Source: Erysipelotrichaceae bacterium
GTDB taxonomy: Bacteria; Bacillota_I; Bacilli_A; Erysipelotrichales; Erysipelotrichaceae
DNA: 64,000 bases
Reading direction: 5' to 3'
Assembly (NCBI GenBank): GCA_017405675.1
Contig: JAFRAB010000033.1
Span: 1 to 64,000, forward strand
Shown in pieces: positions 42,685-51,947 of this stretch. The position numbers and the translations under genes were made by a program. Each line of letters opens with the position of its first letter. Positions within the stretch are counted from its first letter, which is position 1. Under the pieces are notes generated by a model, which saw nothing but the letters and a program-made list of their open reading frames with translations, was not told the origin of the DNA and made no database searches.

Positions 42685-44017
42685 AGTATTTTTGGCTGTC
42701 TTGCTATGCAAATGTCTGCGATTCCGGGCTAAGCTTATTGGCCGCGGAAGTTCGATTCCGGGAAAAATAACCTTAAAGATATTCCCGAATATTCTTGGCG
42801 ATATCGAAATGCCTGATCTGGTAATTGCCGTCACAGGTTCCAATGGCAAGACTTCCACAGTGGAAATGATCAATAAGGTTCTGCTGGATGGCGGTCTGAC
42901 AGTGGCATGTAACTCCGAAGGCTCCAATCAGACTGAAGGCGTAGCTACCTGTGTTCTGGCCAACTGTTCGCTTTCAGGCAAGGTAAAGACTGATGTACTG
43001 TTACTGGAATCTGATGAACAGTATGCCCAGTATACATTCAGGTATTTTCAGCCTGATTATTTCTTCATAACGAATTTATACCGTGACCAGCTCACCCGCA
43101 ACGGCCATCCTGAATGGATCGCCAATGTCATTTCCAGAAGCCTTTCAGACAAAATGACTCTGGTTCTTAACCGGGATGATCCGCTGGTTTCTTCATTAGG
43201 ATACGGCAAGGAAAATGTGATCTATTTCGGCGCTGATCATCTTGACAGTGATACTTACTCCAATGACAGCATCTATAACGACGGACATTACTGCCCGATT
43301 TGCAAGCATCCGATGAAATATGACTATTATCATTACAATCACATCGGCAGCTATCACTGCGATAACTGCGGATTCAAAAAGGAAAAGACAGATTATACCC
43401 TGACGGAAGCCAACTTTGATGAAGGCTATATTGTCATTAACGGAAAATACCGCATCTCCCTGGCTTTTAAGGGTATTTATCACTGCTATAACACCCTGGC
43501 AGCCTTTACGGCTGGACAGATCGCAAAGGTATCTCCTGAGAGTGCTGTTAAGACTTTGAATAACTACAACATGACTTCCGGGCGTGTTCAGAAACTGGTT
43601 TTCGGCGGCCGTGAAGGCACTTTACTGGCCAGTAAGCATGAGAATTCCATTTCCTATGACCGTTCCATCGATGTTGCCATAGCTGATAAGGAAAAACCTG
43701 ATGTCATGATCATTGTTGATGCCATCAGCCGCAAGTATTTCACTTCCGAGACAAGCTGGCTGTGGGATATCGACTTTGAAAAACTGAACAATGAGAATGT
43801 TCACAGTGTGGTACTGGCAGGCCGTTACTGCTATGACCTTGCCGCCAGATTTGAATATACAGGCATACCTGCCGACAGGATAAAGGTATTTGAAAGCATT
43901 CCGGACGGGGCTGACTGGCTAAAGCAGGATAAAGAACGTCCGTTCTATGTCATTACCTGTTTTGCCGATTCAGGAAAAGTACTGTCATTAAGTGAAATAA
44001 AAGGGGTGAAGTTATGA
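42671..44017 (+). CDS. murT: lipid II isoglutaminyl synthase, Mur ligase subunit MurT
   Basis: Mur-ligase-like subunit that, with GatD, amidates the alpha-carboxyl of D-Glu in lipid II in Staphylococcus and Streptococcus. The 448 residues show TGSNGKTST (P-loop Lys about 60), a four-Cys zinc ribbon (Cys208, Cys211, Cys230, Cys233) typical of MurT, and DAISRKYFTSETSWLWD. In the last motif a Glu (about 360) stands where I expect the Asp that completes the glutaminase triad with GatD (Asp349 in S. aureus). It overlaps the flippase gene by 14 nt and gatD by 4 nt. Confidence 0.92.
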   Translation: MKKIRVFLAVLLCKCLRFRAKLIGRGSSIPGKITLKIFPNILGDIEMPDLVIAVTGSNGKTSTVEMINKVLLDGGLTVACNSEGSNQTEGVATCVLANCSLSGKVKTDVLLLESDEQYAQYTFRYFQPDYFFITNLYRDQLTRNGHPEWIANVISRSLSDKMTLVLNRDDPLVSSLGYGKENVIYFGADHLDSDTYSNDSIYNDGHYCPICKHPMKYDYYHYNHIGSYHCDNCGFKKEKTDYTLTEANFDEGYIVINGKYRISLAFKGIYHCYNTLAAFTAGQIAKVSPESAVKTLNNYNMTSGRVQKLVFGGREGTLLASKHENSISYDRSIDVAIADKEKPDVMIIVDAISRKYFTSETSWLWDIDFEKLNNENVHSVVLAGRYCYDLAARFEYTGIPADRIKVFESIPDGADWLKQDKERPFYVITCFADSGKVLSLSEIKGVKL

Positions 44018-44727
44018 TCCGCATACTGTTTTTATATCATGATCTGATGAACCTCTACGGTGATAACGGCAACATCCGTGTTCTGGAGAAATATCTTAAG
44101 GACCAGGGCTGTGAAGTTAAAACTGACCGTCGCAGCCTGAATGATGTTTTTGATCTCAGAGATTATGACTTCATATACTGCGGCTGCGGAACTGAGAAAA
44201 ACCGCAACGAAGCGCTGAAGGATCTTTTAAAGCATAAAAATGAATTAAAAGAGTGTTATGAAAAGGGAACAGTTATTCTGTTTACCGGAATCAGCTGGCA
44301 GATGCTGGGAAAGAGCATCGTAACAGCAGAAAATCAGAAACTTGATGGAATAGGCCTGTTTGATTTTACCGTCACAGAACAGTCTAAAAAGCGTTATACG
44401 GGTGATGTTCTGGGACGTACAGACATGTTTGAAGAGATTTTTGTCGGTTTCATAAACCGCTGCAGTCGTGTTGATGGACTTGATGAACCTTTCATGAAGA
44501 TAGAAAAGGTCATTGGCAACATTCCTGATAAGACAGACAGCATTCATCGCAAGAATCTGTTCGGTATCTCACTGAACGGGCCGGTACTGGTAAAGAATCC
44601 GCACTTTGCCCGCTATATTGTAAGATTGCTGGTAAAGGACTATCACGAGATCGATTATTACAACGAAAGAAAAAGCTACGAAACAACTATACATGAACTT
44701 ACTGAAGACCGGGAGAAACACAAATGA
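44014..44727 (+). CDS. gatD: GatD-like subunit lacking the glutaminase catalytic residues
   Basis: A 237-residue class I glutamine amidotransferase-like protein, partner of MurT. Overall similarity to GatD is clear (LYHDLMNLYGDNGNI, the GCGTEKNRNEAL turn, KLDGIGLFDF, NLFGISLNGPVLVKN). Compared with S. aureus GatD as I recall it, the nucleophile segment TICGGYQFLG reads FTGISWQMLG, so Cys94 is Gly92, and the LHGP motif reads LNGP, so His189 is Asn188. It therefore should not release ammonia from glutamine. It keeps the operon position (ATGA overlaps with murT and dnaD), which suggests a retained, changed role in the complex. Confidence 0.9.
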   Translation: MIRILFLYHDLMNLYGDNGNIRVLEKYLKDQGCEVKTDRRSLNDVFDLRDYDFIYCGCGTEKNRNEALKDLLKHKNELKECYEKGTVILFTGISWQMLGKSIVTAENQKLDGIGLFDFTVTEQSKKRYTGDVLGRTDMFEEIFVGFINRCSRVDGLDEPFMKIEKVIGNIPDKTDSIHRKNLFGISLNGPVLVKNPHFARYIVRLLVKDYHEIDYYNERKSYETTIHELTEDREKHK

Positions 44728-45227
44728 AAAAATGGTATCAGGAACGCTACTTTTCCAGAAGAGACTGGATTCTGGAAAATATCAACAGACTTGAGGTCAG
44801 CCCTCTGCAGGCCCTGATCCTCATATTAATTGACTATTACAATGAAGGCCGTCAGGTAGTGACAATGGAACTGCTTTCCAGCCAGACTCATGCTGCAATC
44901 GAGGAAATCGACAGTGCAATTGATGATCTGTGCCGCAAGGACTATGTCCTTATCTCTACCAAAAACCGCAAGGTATATTTTGATATTTCAGGCGTATTTG
45001 AAGACAAACCTAAACTGGATGTGTCAAGAGATCTGTTCGAAACATTTGAAAGAGAATTCGGAAGACCTCTGTCACAGAAGGAAACAATGGCTGTATCACA
45101 GTGGAAAAGCAAGTATGATGACAAGATCGTCATAAAAGCTTTAAGGGAAGCTGTGATTCAGGAAAAACTCAACATGAATTATATAGACCGCATTCTGGAT
45201 AACTGGAGCAAAAATGGCAAGAGTTAA
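44724..45227 (+). CDS. dnaD: DnaD domain replication protein
   Basis: Primosome component that helps open DNA and load the replicative helicase in Bacillota. The 167 residues comprise an N-terminal winged-helix part (SPLQALILILIDYYNEG) and a C-terminal DnaD domain (LFETFEREFGRPLSQKE ... AVSQWKSKYDDKIVIKALREAV ... NMNYIDRILDNW), the latter containing the YxxxIxxxW-type DNA-binding end. It is shorter than the 232-residue B. subtilis DnaD. It overlaps gatD by 4 nt and nth by 14 nt; dnaD-nth adjacency is conserved. Confidence 0.93.
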   Translation: MKKWYQERYFSRRDWILENINRLEVSPLQALILILIDYYNEGRQVVTMELLSSQTHAAIEEIDSAIDDLCRKDYVLISTKNRKVYFDISGVFEDKPKLDVSRDLFETFEREFGRPLSQKETMAVSQWKSKYDDKIVIKALREAVIQEKLNMNYIDRILDNWSKNGKS

Positions 45228-45855
45228 GCCTGACTGCGAATACATATACAGCGAACTGGAAAAGATGTTTCCGGATGCTCACTGTGAGCTGAATTACCAG
45301 ACGGTATATCAGCTTGCCGTAGCAGTCATGCTGTCAGCTCAGACTACGGATGTTTCCGTCAACAAGGTCACACCGGCTTTGTTTGAAAGATATCCTGATG
45401 CTTTTGCCATGGCCCAAGCCTACCAGAAAGATGTTGAAGATCTGATCAGAAGCATTGGACTGTATAAGAATAAGGCCGCTAACCTCATTGCCATGAGCAG
45501 ACAGCTGGTTGAAGAATATGACGGTGTTGTTCCTGATGATATGGAAAAGCTGGTACAGTTAAGAGGCATTGGCCGCAAGAGTGCCAATGTGATCCTGTCA
45601 GAGGGATTTAAGCATCCCGCTATTGCTGTCGATACACATGTTCACAGAGTTTCGGTGAGACTTTATCTGGCAGCTGCGGATGACGATGTAAATGAAGTGG
45701 AAAGAAAGCTCATGAAGCAGTTTCCGCGTGAGAGATGGAGCAAGCTGCACCATCTGCTGATATTCTTTGGGAGATACATGTGCAGTGCCCGCAAACCGCA
45801 GTGTGAACACTGTCCGTTCAGGCAGTGCTGCCGTGAGATGAAAATGAAAGGGTAG
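45214..45855 (+). CDS. nth: endonuclease III
   Basis: DNA glycosylase/AP lyase that removes oxidised pyrimidines. The 213 residues carry the helix-hairpin-helix LRGIGRKSANVIL with the catalytic Lys, VDTHVHRVSVRL with the catalytic Asp, and a C-terminal 4Fe-4S loop with four Cys (CSARKPQCEHCPFRQCC). It overlaps dnaD by 14 nt and is followed by murC after 2 nt. Confidence 0.96.
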   Translation: MARVKPDCEYIYSELEKMFPDAHCELNYQTVYQLAVAVMLSAQTTDVSVNKVTPALFERYPDAFAMAQAYQKDVEDLIRSIGLYKNKAANLIAMSRQLVEEYDGVVPDDMEKLVQLRGIGRKSANVILSEGFKHPAIAVDTHVHRVSVRLYLAAADDDVNEVERKLMKQFPRERWSKLHHLLIFFGRYMCSARKPQCEHCPFRQCCREMKMKG

Positions 45856-45857
45856 TT

Positions 45858-47171
45858 ATGAAGTATTACTGTTTGGGAATAAAGGGAACGGGAATGAGCA
45901 CTCTGGCTCAGATCCTTTCAGACCTGGGTAATGAAGTATGCGGTTATGATGATGTCAAGGACTGGAAGTTTACTCAGAAAGGCCTGGAAGACAGAAATAT
46001 CACTGTTTACTATGATCAGGATCATCGGCTGGATAAGGATATGATCGTAACTTATTCAGTGGCTTTGCCTCTGACTCACCCAGAGTTGGTAAGATGCCGT
46101 GAAAACGGACTGCAGATCAGGAAATACAACGAGATCGTTGGGGATGTCACCAGACTTTTCAAAACGATATCAGTATCGGGAACACATGGCAAGACCACTA
46201 CCTCTTCCATAATCAGACATATTCTGGAGAGTACAATTGGCACCAACTATTTCGTAGGTGCCGGTGACGGTCATGTCAGTATGGATAATGAGTATTTCGT
46301 TATTGAAAGTGATGAGTTCAACAAACACTTTGTCACATACTGGCCGACATATACAGTCATTACGAATATTGAAGAAGAACATATGGAATGTTATGACTCT
46401 CTGCAGGACATCATAGATACATTCGGTATTCTGGCTTCCCATACCGCTGAATTCATAGTAGCCTGCGGTGACAATGAGAATGTCAGGAAAGTAAAAACAG
46501 ACCGTGAAGTACTGTATTACGGTTTTAATGAAGATAATGACATTAAGGTCAGGATCCTGGATCTTGGTTCAGACTATTCACGTTTCAATGTCTGTTTTGA
46601 AGACATGAATGAGGATTTTGAAGTACCGCTGTTCGGGCAGCATATGGTGCTGAATGCAAGCGCTGCAGTGGCTTTATGTTACAGGCTTGGTATTTCACCT
46701 CGGGATATGAAAAAGGCCCTAAAAGGCTTTAAAAACGCCCGCAGGAGAATGGAAGAAACCGTTCTGGATAACGGCGTCATACTGATAGATGACTATGCTC
46801 ATCATCCTACGGAAATAGCCGCTACGATAGGTTCTGTAAAGCAGAAATATCCGGGCAGAAATATTACAGCCATCTTTAAGCCGAACACATACTCGCGTAC
46901 GGAAGACTTCACGCAGGGCTTCATAGACTGCCTCGAAAAAGCCGATAAAGTCTATCTGACGGAAATTGATTCAAACCGCGAAAGGCAGGAAGATTATCCG
47001 GGAGTAAGTTCCCGTATGATTACCGAAGGAATTGAGGGGGCTGAGATCATTGATGAAAATGACGTCAGTGTCCTGAATGTCAGAGAAGGTGAAGTACTTC
47101 TGGTAATGTCCTGTGCTTCGGTAAGCCACCTAATAGAAAACATTGAAAAAAGATATAACAAAAAAGATTGA
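45858..47171 (+). CDS. murC: UDP-N-acetylmuramate--L-alanine ligase
   Basis: Mur ligase that adds the first L-Ala to UDP-MurNAc. The 437 residues show the N-terminal GIKGTGMSTLAQIL, the P-loop GTHGKTTT (Gly at about 108), ESDEFNKHF, TNIEEEHMECY and the C-terminal DDYAHHPTEI. Mpl is a related alternative but is typical of Gram-negatives, so MurC is favoured; the substrate-binding details were not tested. It closes the long plus-strand unit from 41026 and its stop codon lies in a bidirectional terminator. Confidence 0.93.
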   Translation: MKYYCLGIKGTGMSTLAQILSDLGNEVCGYDDVKDWKFTQKGLEDRNITVYYDQDHRLDKDMIVTYSVALPLTHPELVRCRENGLQIRKYNEIVGDVTRLFKTISVSGTHGKTTTSSIIRHILESTIGTNYFVGAGDGHVSMDNEYFVIESDEFNKHFVTYWPTYTVITNIEEEHMECYDSLQDIIDTFGILASHTAEFIVACGDNENVRKVKTDREVLYYGFNEDNDIKVRILDLGSDYSRFNVCFEDMNEDFEVPLFGQHMVLNASAAVALCYRLGISPRDMKKALKGFKNARRRMEETVLDNGVILIDDYAHHPTEIAATIGSVKQKYPGRNITAIFKPNTYSRTEDFTQGFIDCLEKADKVYLTEIDSNRERQEDYPGVSSRMITEGIEGAEIIDENDVSVLNVREGEVLLVMSCASVSHLIENIEKRYNKKD

Positions 47172-47200
47172 TCAACAATGATGATCAATCTTTTGTTTTT
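47162..47200. terminator. bidirectional terminator between murC and pbp1A
   Basis: Perfect 13-bp stem AAAAGATTGATCA (47162-47174) with TGATCAATCTTTT (47182-47194), with T-rich tails on both strands. It contains the murC stop codon and ends just before the pbp1A stop. Confidence 0.95.
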
Positions 47201-49760
47201 ATGGATTCTCCGGGTCCGGAATATCAGGAATATCCGGGATATCCGGCACAGGTATATGCGCAGCTACTCTGACTGTTGTTGAAACAGTATTTGAGTTGAC
47301 AGGAGCAACCATGTACTTGTACATACATGTAGCTGTAAACGTCTGCTGTTTTTCTGTCTGAGTAGGTGAGAATGTAATTGTATTTGTAGCCGAATCCTGG
47401 GTCATTACAACAGTGCCTGACGGATCAAGAAGCTCGAAGTGATATCTTACCGGTCCGTCTACTGCTGTATAATTGAAACCGTTGGTTTCCTTTGGCTTTC
47501 CTTCAACCAGATATTTGTCCGGATATTCAGGAACAGTCAGTGTTATCGTATTGGTTTCCTTATCGTATTTGGCTGTGATCCTTTCGATTGAACCGATCTT
47601 AGGTTCAGGATACTTGGCCAGATTGGCAAACTTGGATAATACCCAGGTACTGTTAGCGCTGCCGCTTGCATATGAAGGTACAGCTGTGAATGGCATCAGA
47701 CCGCGAACATGTGTCAGTGAGACAAGATCACTTGGTCTGTCCATGGATTTCTTTGGTGCTCCGAATGTGTTTTCCAGAGCTACCAGGAAGCTGTTGAACA
47801 TTCTGACGTCATAGTTTGAAGATCTGTACCAGGCCGGAATATAACCTTCCCGCGGTGAAATCTTGGAATGGTCATAACCCCAGACGGTTGCGATGGCATA
47901 GTCTGCAGTTCCGCCGATCAGCCAGCAGTTCTTAAACCGGTCTGTTCTGTAATATGGATCAGGCAGTGAAGCTGTTCCTGATTTACCGAATGTTGGATAA
48001 TATTTTCTCAGGCCTTCGTTTCTGTACCATGTCAGACCCGGGTCTGTAGCCAGCTTAGGGTTAACTGTCAGAGACATCAGGTAGCATGTTTCCCAGGCAG
48101 CACCAGGAGAGATTACCTGTACACCAGGAACGTCAACAACGATCGGTTCCTTAGTGCTGTTGATATATTCAATCTTTGTAATGGTATGAGGCTTGTGATA
48201 AACACCTTTGGATAAGATCATGGAGATGGCCCCGGCTGACTGAACAGGGGATACTGTGAAGTTCTGTGAACCCAGAGCATACTGTTCGTTAACATTATTT
48301 GCAACCTCAGGGTCAAATCCCAGAGTATTCAGATAATCAGCGAGTTTTGATTCTCCGATCGTATTGGCAACCTTACGGTAGGTCTGAACGGCACAGGTAT
48401 TCAGCGATTCAGCAAATGCATACTGTACTGATACCCAGCCATGATAGATTCCGTCATCATTTCTGATCTGGATAGGTGTGCCGCCCCAGTTGATTGAATG
48501 GTCATGAATATATGTTGATGTACCGTATCCGGCATATTCAAAAGCTGTAGGGTAGGTCATCAGAGCCTTGGCTGAAGAGGCTGGCTGCCATCTTGAGTCA
48601 GTAGCCTGGTTGAACATACGTGCTCTGTCATATCCGCGTCCGCCGCATAATCCGATGATCAGTCCGGTTCCGTTTTCAATAACAGCTGCAGAATAGTTGA
48701 TATAGGCATCTCTGAAGGCTTCAACTTTGCCGTCTGATACATTATCGCAATGAGTCTGGATAGACTGATTCATGCCTGTATATACCTTAACGGCTGTATC
48801 ATATGGGTTAATGTCATAGACGTCTTCCAGTTCCTGAACAACGGCATCAATATAAGCCTGGTTAGGAATGGTCTTGCCGTCTACGAATCCTGCGCTCTTT
48901 TCGCCGACCAGCAGGTCAGTAACATTGACTTTCAATGCTGTCTTGTACTCCAACTCTGTAATATAGCCATGGTTGTACATCTGATAAAGAACATCAGAAG
49001 TACGTTCCTGGCATTCCAGAGGGTTGTAGTATGGGTTGTAAAGGTTTGGAGCGTTGATTACACCTGCCAGCATGGCGGCTTCAACCAGGTTGAGGTCCTT
49101 TGCGTCCTTACCGAAGTAATAGTCGGAAGCTACCTGGACACCACGGGCTGTAGAACCGTAGTTAACCTTGTTGATGTATAATTCAAGGATCTTTTCCTTT
49201 GGTACCAGTTTATTCAAACGCAGTGAATAATAGATTTCCTGTACTTTTCTGGCAATACCCTGACCGCCGGAACGGTCAGCATTGGTGTCGCCCTGCATAA
49301 AGTAGGTGTTCTTTATTATCTGCATTGTAAAGGTAGAACCGCCCTGACCGAAGCTGAATGAACTCAGGTTCTCCAGGATAGCCTTGGTAAAACGCGGAAG
49401 GTCAAATCCCGGATGTTCAAAGAAACGGGAGTCTTCTACAGCTACGAAAGCGTCGATAAGGCACTGAGGCATGTCAGCATAGGAAATATTGATTCTGTCT
49501 TCCATGCCAAGCATGGCTATTTCATTGCCCTGAGCATCATAGATAAGTGAAGCGTCCTGGCTCTTGAGTTCATCGGGGTTCAGTTTGACATCTGATTTGT
49601 TCAGGATCAGCCATACGCTGCTGACACCTGATGCTATACCTAAAATAGCGCAGAAGACAATGAATCCCATGATGCCGTTTATGATTCTTCTTCTGGCTTT
49701 CTTTCTTTCATATTTAGTTTTCTTAGGTTTTGTAGCTTTTTTGGAATTCTTTTGATCCAC
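47199..49760 (-). CDS. class A penicillin-binding protein 1A (glycosyltransferase/transpeptidase)
   Basis: Bifunctional peptidoglycan polymerase and cross-linker. The 853 residues have a Lys/Arg-rich cytoplasmic tail, a membrane helix (about 30-52), the GT51 domain with VEDSRFFEHPGFD and GGSTFTMQ, and the transpeptidase domain with SSAK, SLN and KSGT motifs. A Pro-rich C-terminus ends in IPDIPDIPDP. The start is GTG at 49758-49760, sharing one base with the recU TAG stop; its ribosome site GGAGGTGA is coded by the end of recU. The recU-pbp1A pair is conserved in Bacillota (recU-ponA). Confidence 0.95.
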   Translation of the reverse strand: MDQKNSKKATKPKKTKYERKKARRRIINGIMGFIVFCAILGIASGVSSVWLILNKSDVKLNPDELKSQDASLIYDAQGNEIAMLGMEDRINISYADMPQCLIDAFVAVEDSRFFEHPGFDLPRFTKAILENLSSFSFGQGGSTFTMQIIKNTYFMQGDTNADRSGGQGIARKVQEIYYSLRLNKLVPKEKILELYINKVNYGSTARGVQVASDYYFGKDAKDLNLVEAAMLAGVINAPNLYNPYYNPLECQERTSDVLYQMYNHGYITELEYKTALKVNVTDLLVGEKSAGFVDGKTIPNQAYIDAVVQELEDVYDINPYDTAVKVYTGMNQSIQTHCDNVSDGKVEAFRDAYINYSAAVIENGTGLIIGLCGGRGYDRARMFNQATDSRWQPASSAKALMTYPTAFEYAGYGTSTYIHDHSINWGGTPIQIRNDDGIYHGWVSVQYAFAESLNTCAVQTYRKVANTIGESKLADYLNTLGFDPEVANNVNEQYALGSQNFTVSPVQSAGAISMILSKGVYHKPHTITKIEYINSTKEPIVVDVPGVQVISPGAAWETCYLMSLTVNPKLATDPGLTWYRNEGLRKYYPTFGKSGTASLPDPYYRTDRFKNCWLIGGTADYAIATVWGYDHSKISPREGYIPAWYRSSNYDVRMFNSFLVALENTFGAPKKSMDRPSDLVSLTHVRGLMPFTAVPSYASGSANSTWVLSKFANLAKYPEPKIGSIERITAKYDKETNTITLTVPEYPDKYLVEGKPKETNGFNYTAVDGPVRYHFELLDPSGTVVMTQDSATNTITFSPTQTEKQQTFTATCMYKYMVAPVNSNTVSTTVRVAAHIPVPDIPDIPDIPDPENP

Positions 49761-50335
49761 TAAAAGTCACCTCCATCAATAATAGTGTCTACAACATTCA
49801 GGTAATTGACCTTTGTAACGAAGTTGTAGGGAATAAGTATACAGTTTTCTTTAAACCATTCATATTTGACTGATCTGGCTGTCTGTCCCTTAATCTTTTC
49901 AAGGAATATTTCAGCCGGAACGTAGTAAGTTTCATCGTATACGGCAAACCTGACGATCAGGAAAGCGATACCGCCGTATTTTAACACTTTTGCCAGATGT
50001 GTCAACTGATGAGGATGTATCATTGAAAGCGGCATGGAAGTTCTGGAATGGGTTTCCTTGGCTTCGAAGTCAATGTACTTTCCGCGGTATACACCGTTAT
50101 AGTCAGTTGTTGAAGGCACCTGGAAATAGGCTTCGGTGATTTTGGCGGTCTCACGTGATTTGTAGTCAACGTTTACGATCGTTATCGGGGTAGGTTTCTT
50201 GTAGATGGCAGCTCTGTCGGTATCAAGATAGTATTTATTGGTATCGTTGATATCATGCTCAAGAGTCATTCCTCTGCGGGCAGCGGAAATCCCCTTGGTT
50301 TCATAGCTGTTTTTTTTGTTCGGATATCCTACCAT
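49760..50335 (-). CDS. recU: Holliday junction resolvase RecU
   Basis: Endonuclease that resolves Holliday junctions in recombination and chromosome segregation. The 191 residues show the RecU pattern YPNKKN at the start, RGMTLEHDIN, the catalytic core STTDYNGVYRGKYIDFEAKET, and HPHQ. ATG 50335 follows GGGTGA on the minus strand, better than TTG 50347, which would use that very stretch as codons. It is transcribed with pbp1A and is divergent from gdhA. Confidence 0.94.
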   Translation of the reverse strand: MVGYPNKKNSYETKGISAARRGMTLEHDINDTNKYYLDTDRAAIYKKPTPITIVNVDYKSRETAKITEAYFQVPSTTDYNGVYRGKYIDFEAKETHSRTSMPLSMIHPHQLTHLAKVLKYGGIAFLIVRFAVYDETYYVPAEIFLEKIKGQTARSVKYEWFKENCILIPYNFVTKVNYLNVVDTIIDGGDF

Positions 50336-50350
50336 AAAATCACCCAAAAT

Positions 50351-50379
50351 ATTATAATAAATATATCACGCAAATACAA
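50351..50379 (-). promoter_or_regulatory. promoter of recU-pbp1A
   Basis: On the minus strand TTGTAT (50374-50379), 17 bp, TATAAT (50351-50356), a short leader, then the RecU ribosome site. Confidence 0.65.
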
Positions 50380-50460
50380 ACAATAAAACAGAATGTGGTT
50401 GAAATCACAAAATCTTAATAAATTGCGTCAGTATTACTTAATAAACAAGGAGAAGTCAAA

Positions 50461-51795
50461 ATGAGTTATATTCAGGAAGTTAACGATGTCTTATCCCGTA
50501 AATACGCCAGCGAACCGGAGTTCCTGCGGGCAGTCAGAGAAGTTCTTTCTTCAATTGAACCGGTAGTTGCCCTAAACGAAGATAAATACCGTCAGAATGC
50601 CATACTGGAAAGACTGGTAGAACCTGAAAGAATCATAGTTTTCAGAGTTCCTTGGATCGATGACAAGGGTCAGGTCCATGTCAACAGAGGTTACAGAATT
50701 CAGTTCAACAGTGCCATCGGTCCTTATAAGGGAGGTCTGCGTTTCCATCCTTCAGTAAACATCAGCATTCTGAAGTTTCTGAGCTTTGAGCAGATTTTCA
50801 AGAATTCCCTGACCGGACTGCCAATCGGCGGAGGCAAGGGCGGCAGCGACTTTGATCCTCACGGTAAGAGCGACAGAGAAGTAATGGCTTTCTGTCAGAG
50901 CTTCATGAACGAACTGTATAAATATGTCGGTGCGGATGAAGACGTTCCGGCCGGAGACATCGGTGTCGGAGCCAGAGAGATCGGTTATCTTTTCGGTCAG
51001 TATAAAAGACTGAAGAACCTGCACGAAGGAGTTCTGACCGGTAAGGGCATCAGTTATGGCGGTTCCTTAGCCAGAACAGAAGCAACAGGATACGGTCTGG
51101 TATACATGGTCAATGAGATCCTTTCCCACAATAACGATACTCTGAAGGGAAAGAGGGTGCTGGTTTCAGGCAGCGGCAACGTAGCTATCTTTGCCATTGA
51201 AAAGGCACAGCAGATGGGAGCACTTGTTCTGACCTGTAGCGATTCAAACGGAACCATTTATGATCCGGACGGCATAAAGCTGGATATCGTCAAGAAAATT
51301 AAGCTTGAGAGAAGAGGAAGAATATCTGAGTATCTCAATGAAGTAAGTTCTGCCCAGTATCTTGAAGGATCAAGACCTTGGAATATCCCTTGTGATATTG
51401 CACTGCCTTGTGCCACTCAGAATGAAATTGAGGAGAAGGATGCGCTTGATCTAGTCAGAAACGGCTGCCGCTATGTGGTTGAAGGTGCGAACATGCCTTC
51501 ATCATATGAAGCCATCAGAGAATACAGGGAAAACGGCATCATATTCATGCCAGGCAAGGCTTCCAATGCCGGCGGTGTAGCTGTCAGTGCTCTGGAAATG
51601 GCTCAGAATTCCCGGAGAGTCAGATGGACCTTCGAAGAAGTCGATAAAATGCTGCACAGGATCATGGCTGATATCTACTCTAAGGTATCTTCTGCAGCCA
51701 TAAAATACGGCTGTGAAGGTGACTTTATGGCCGGTGCCAACATTGCCGGATTTGAAAAAGTTGCTGAAGCCATGATGGCGCAGGGAATTGTCTGA
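50461..51795 (+). CDS. gdhA: NADP-type glutamate dehydrogenase
   Basis: Interconverts glutamate with 2-oxoglutarate and ammonia. The 444 residues match the hexameric bacterial form: FRVPWIDDKGQVHVNRGYRIQFNSAIGPYKGGLRFHPSVN, PIGGGKGGSDFDPHGKSD with the catalytic Lys, VPAGDIGVGAREIGYLFGQY and the nucleotide-binding VLVSGSGNVAIFAIEKA. AAGGAGAAG precedes the ATG. It stands alone between recU and the L21 operon. I saw no convincing promoter for it in the 113-bp divergent gap beyond AT-rich sequence. NADP preference is inferred from family resemblance. Confidence 0.94.
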   Translation: MSYIQEVNDVLSRKYASEPEFLRAVREVLSSIEPVVALNEDKYRQNAILERLVEPERIIVFRVPWIDDKGQVHVNRGYRIQFNSAIGPYKGGLRFHPSVNISILKFLSFEQIFKNSLTGLPIGGGKGGSDFDPHGKSDREVMAFCQSFMNELYKYVGADEDVPAGDIGVGAREIGYLFGQYKRLKNLHEGVLTGKGISYGGSLARTEATGYGLVYMVNEILSHNNDTLKGKRVLVSGSGNVAIFAIEKAQQMGALVLTCSDSNGTIYDPDGIKLDIVKKIKLERRGRISEYLNEVSSAQYLEGSRPWNIPCDIALPCATQNEIEEKDALDLVRNGCRYVVEGANMPSSYEAIREYRENGIIFMPGKASNAGGVAVSALEMAQNSRRVRWTFEEVDKMLHRIMADIYSKVSSAAIKYGCEGDFMAGANIAGFEKVAEAMMAQGIV

Positions 51796-51813
51796 TTTAA
51801 GTTCAAAAATGTA

Positions 51814-51842
51814 TTGAAACACCATATTTATTATGATAAAAT
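51814..51842 (+). promoter_or_regulatory. promoter of the rplU operon
   Basis: TTGAAA (51814-51819), 17 bp, TAAAAT (51837-51842) with an extended -10 TGA. Start near 51849. Confidence 0.75.
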
Positions 51843-51848
51843 ATTGCC

Positions 51849-51930
51849 GTTGCAGCTTCGAATGAAGCTTCAACCGCTCTTCATAAGGTTTCAAAGTACG
51901 CAAGTCACCTTATTAGGCGAGTCTAAGTAG
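51849..51930 (+). promoter_or_regulatory. L21 leader (ribosomal protein autoregulatory element)
   Basis: The 5' leader of rplU forms a small hairpin (AGCTTC 51854-51859 with GAAGCT 51864-51869) and a larger one (ATAAGGT 51883-51889 with ACCTTAT 51907-51913), in the location of the L21 leader known in Bacillota. It presumably lets L21 feed back on its own operon. Match to the family was judged by position and shape only. Confidence 0.6.
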
Positions 51931-51947
51931 AAATAGGAGGTGTAGCT

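Noticed and set aside
44014..44727. gatD as a pseudogene
   Set aside because: The frame is full length, keeps family motifs apart from the catalytic residues and is coupled by ATGA overlaps on both sides, so it is probably functional in another sense.
45858..47171. Mpl (murein peptide ligase) instead of MurC
   Set aside because: No other murC is in the window and Mpl is typical of Gram-negative bacteria; motifs and length fit MurC.
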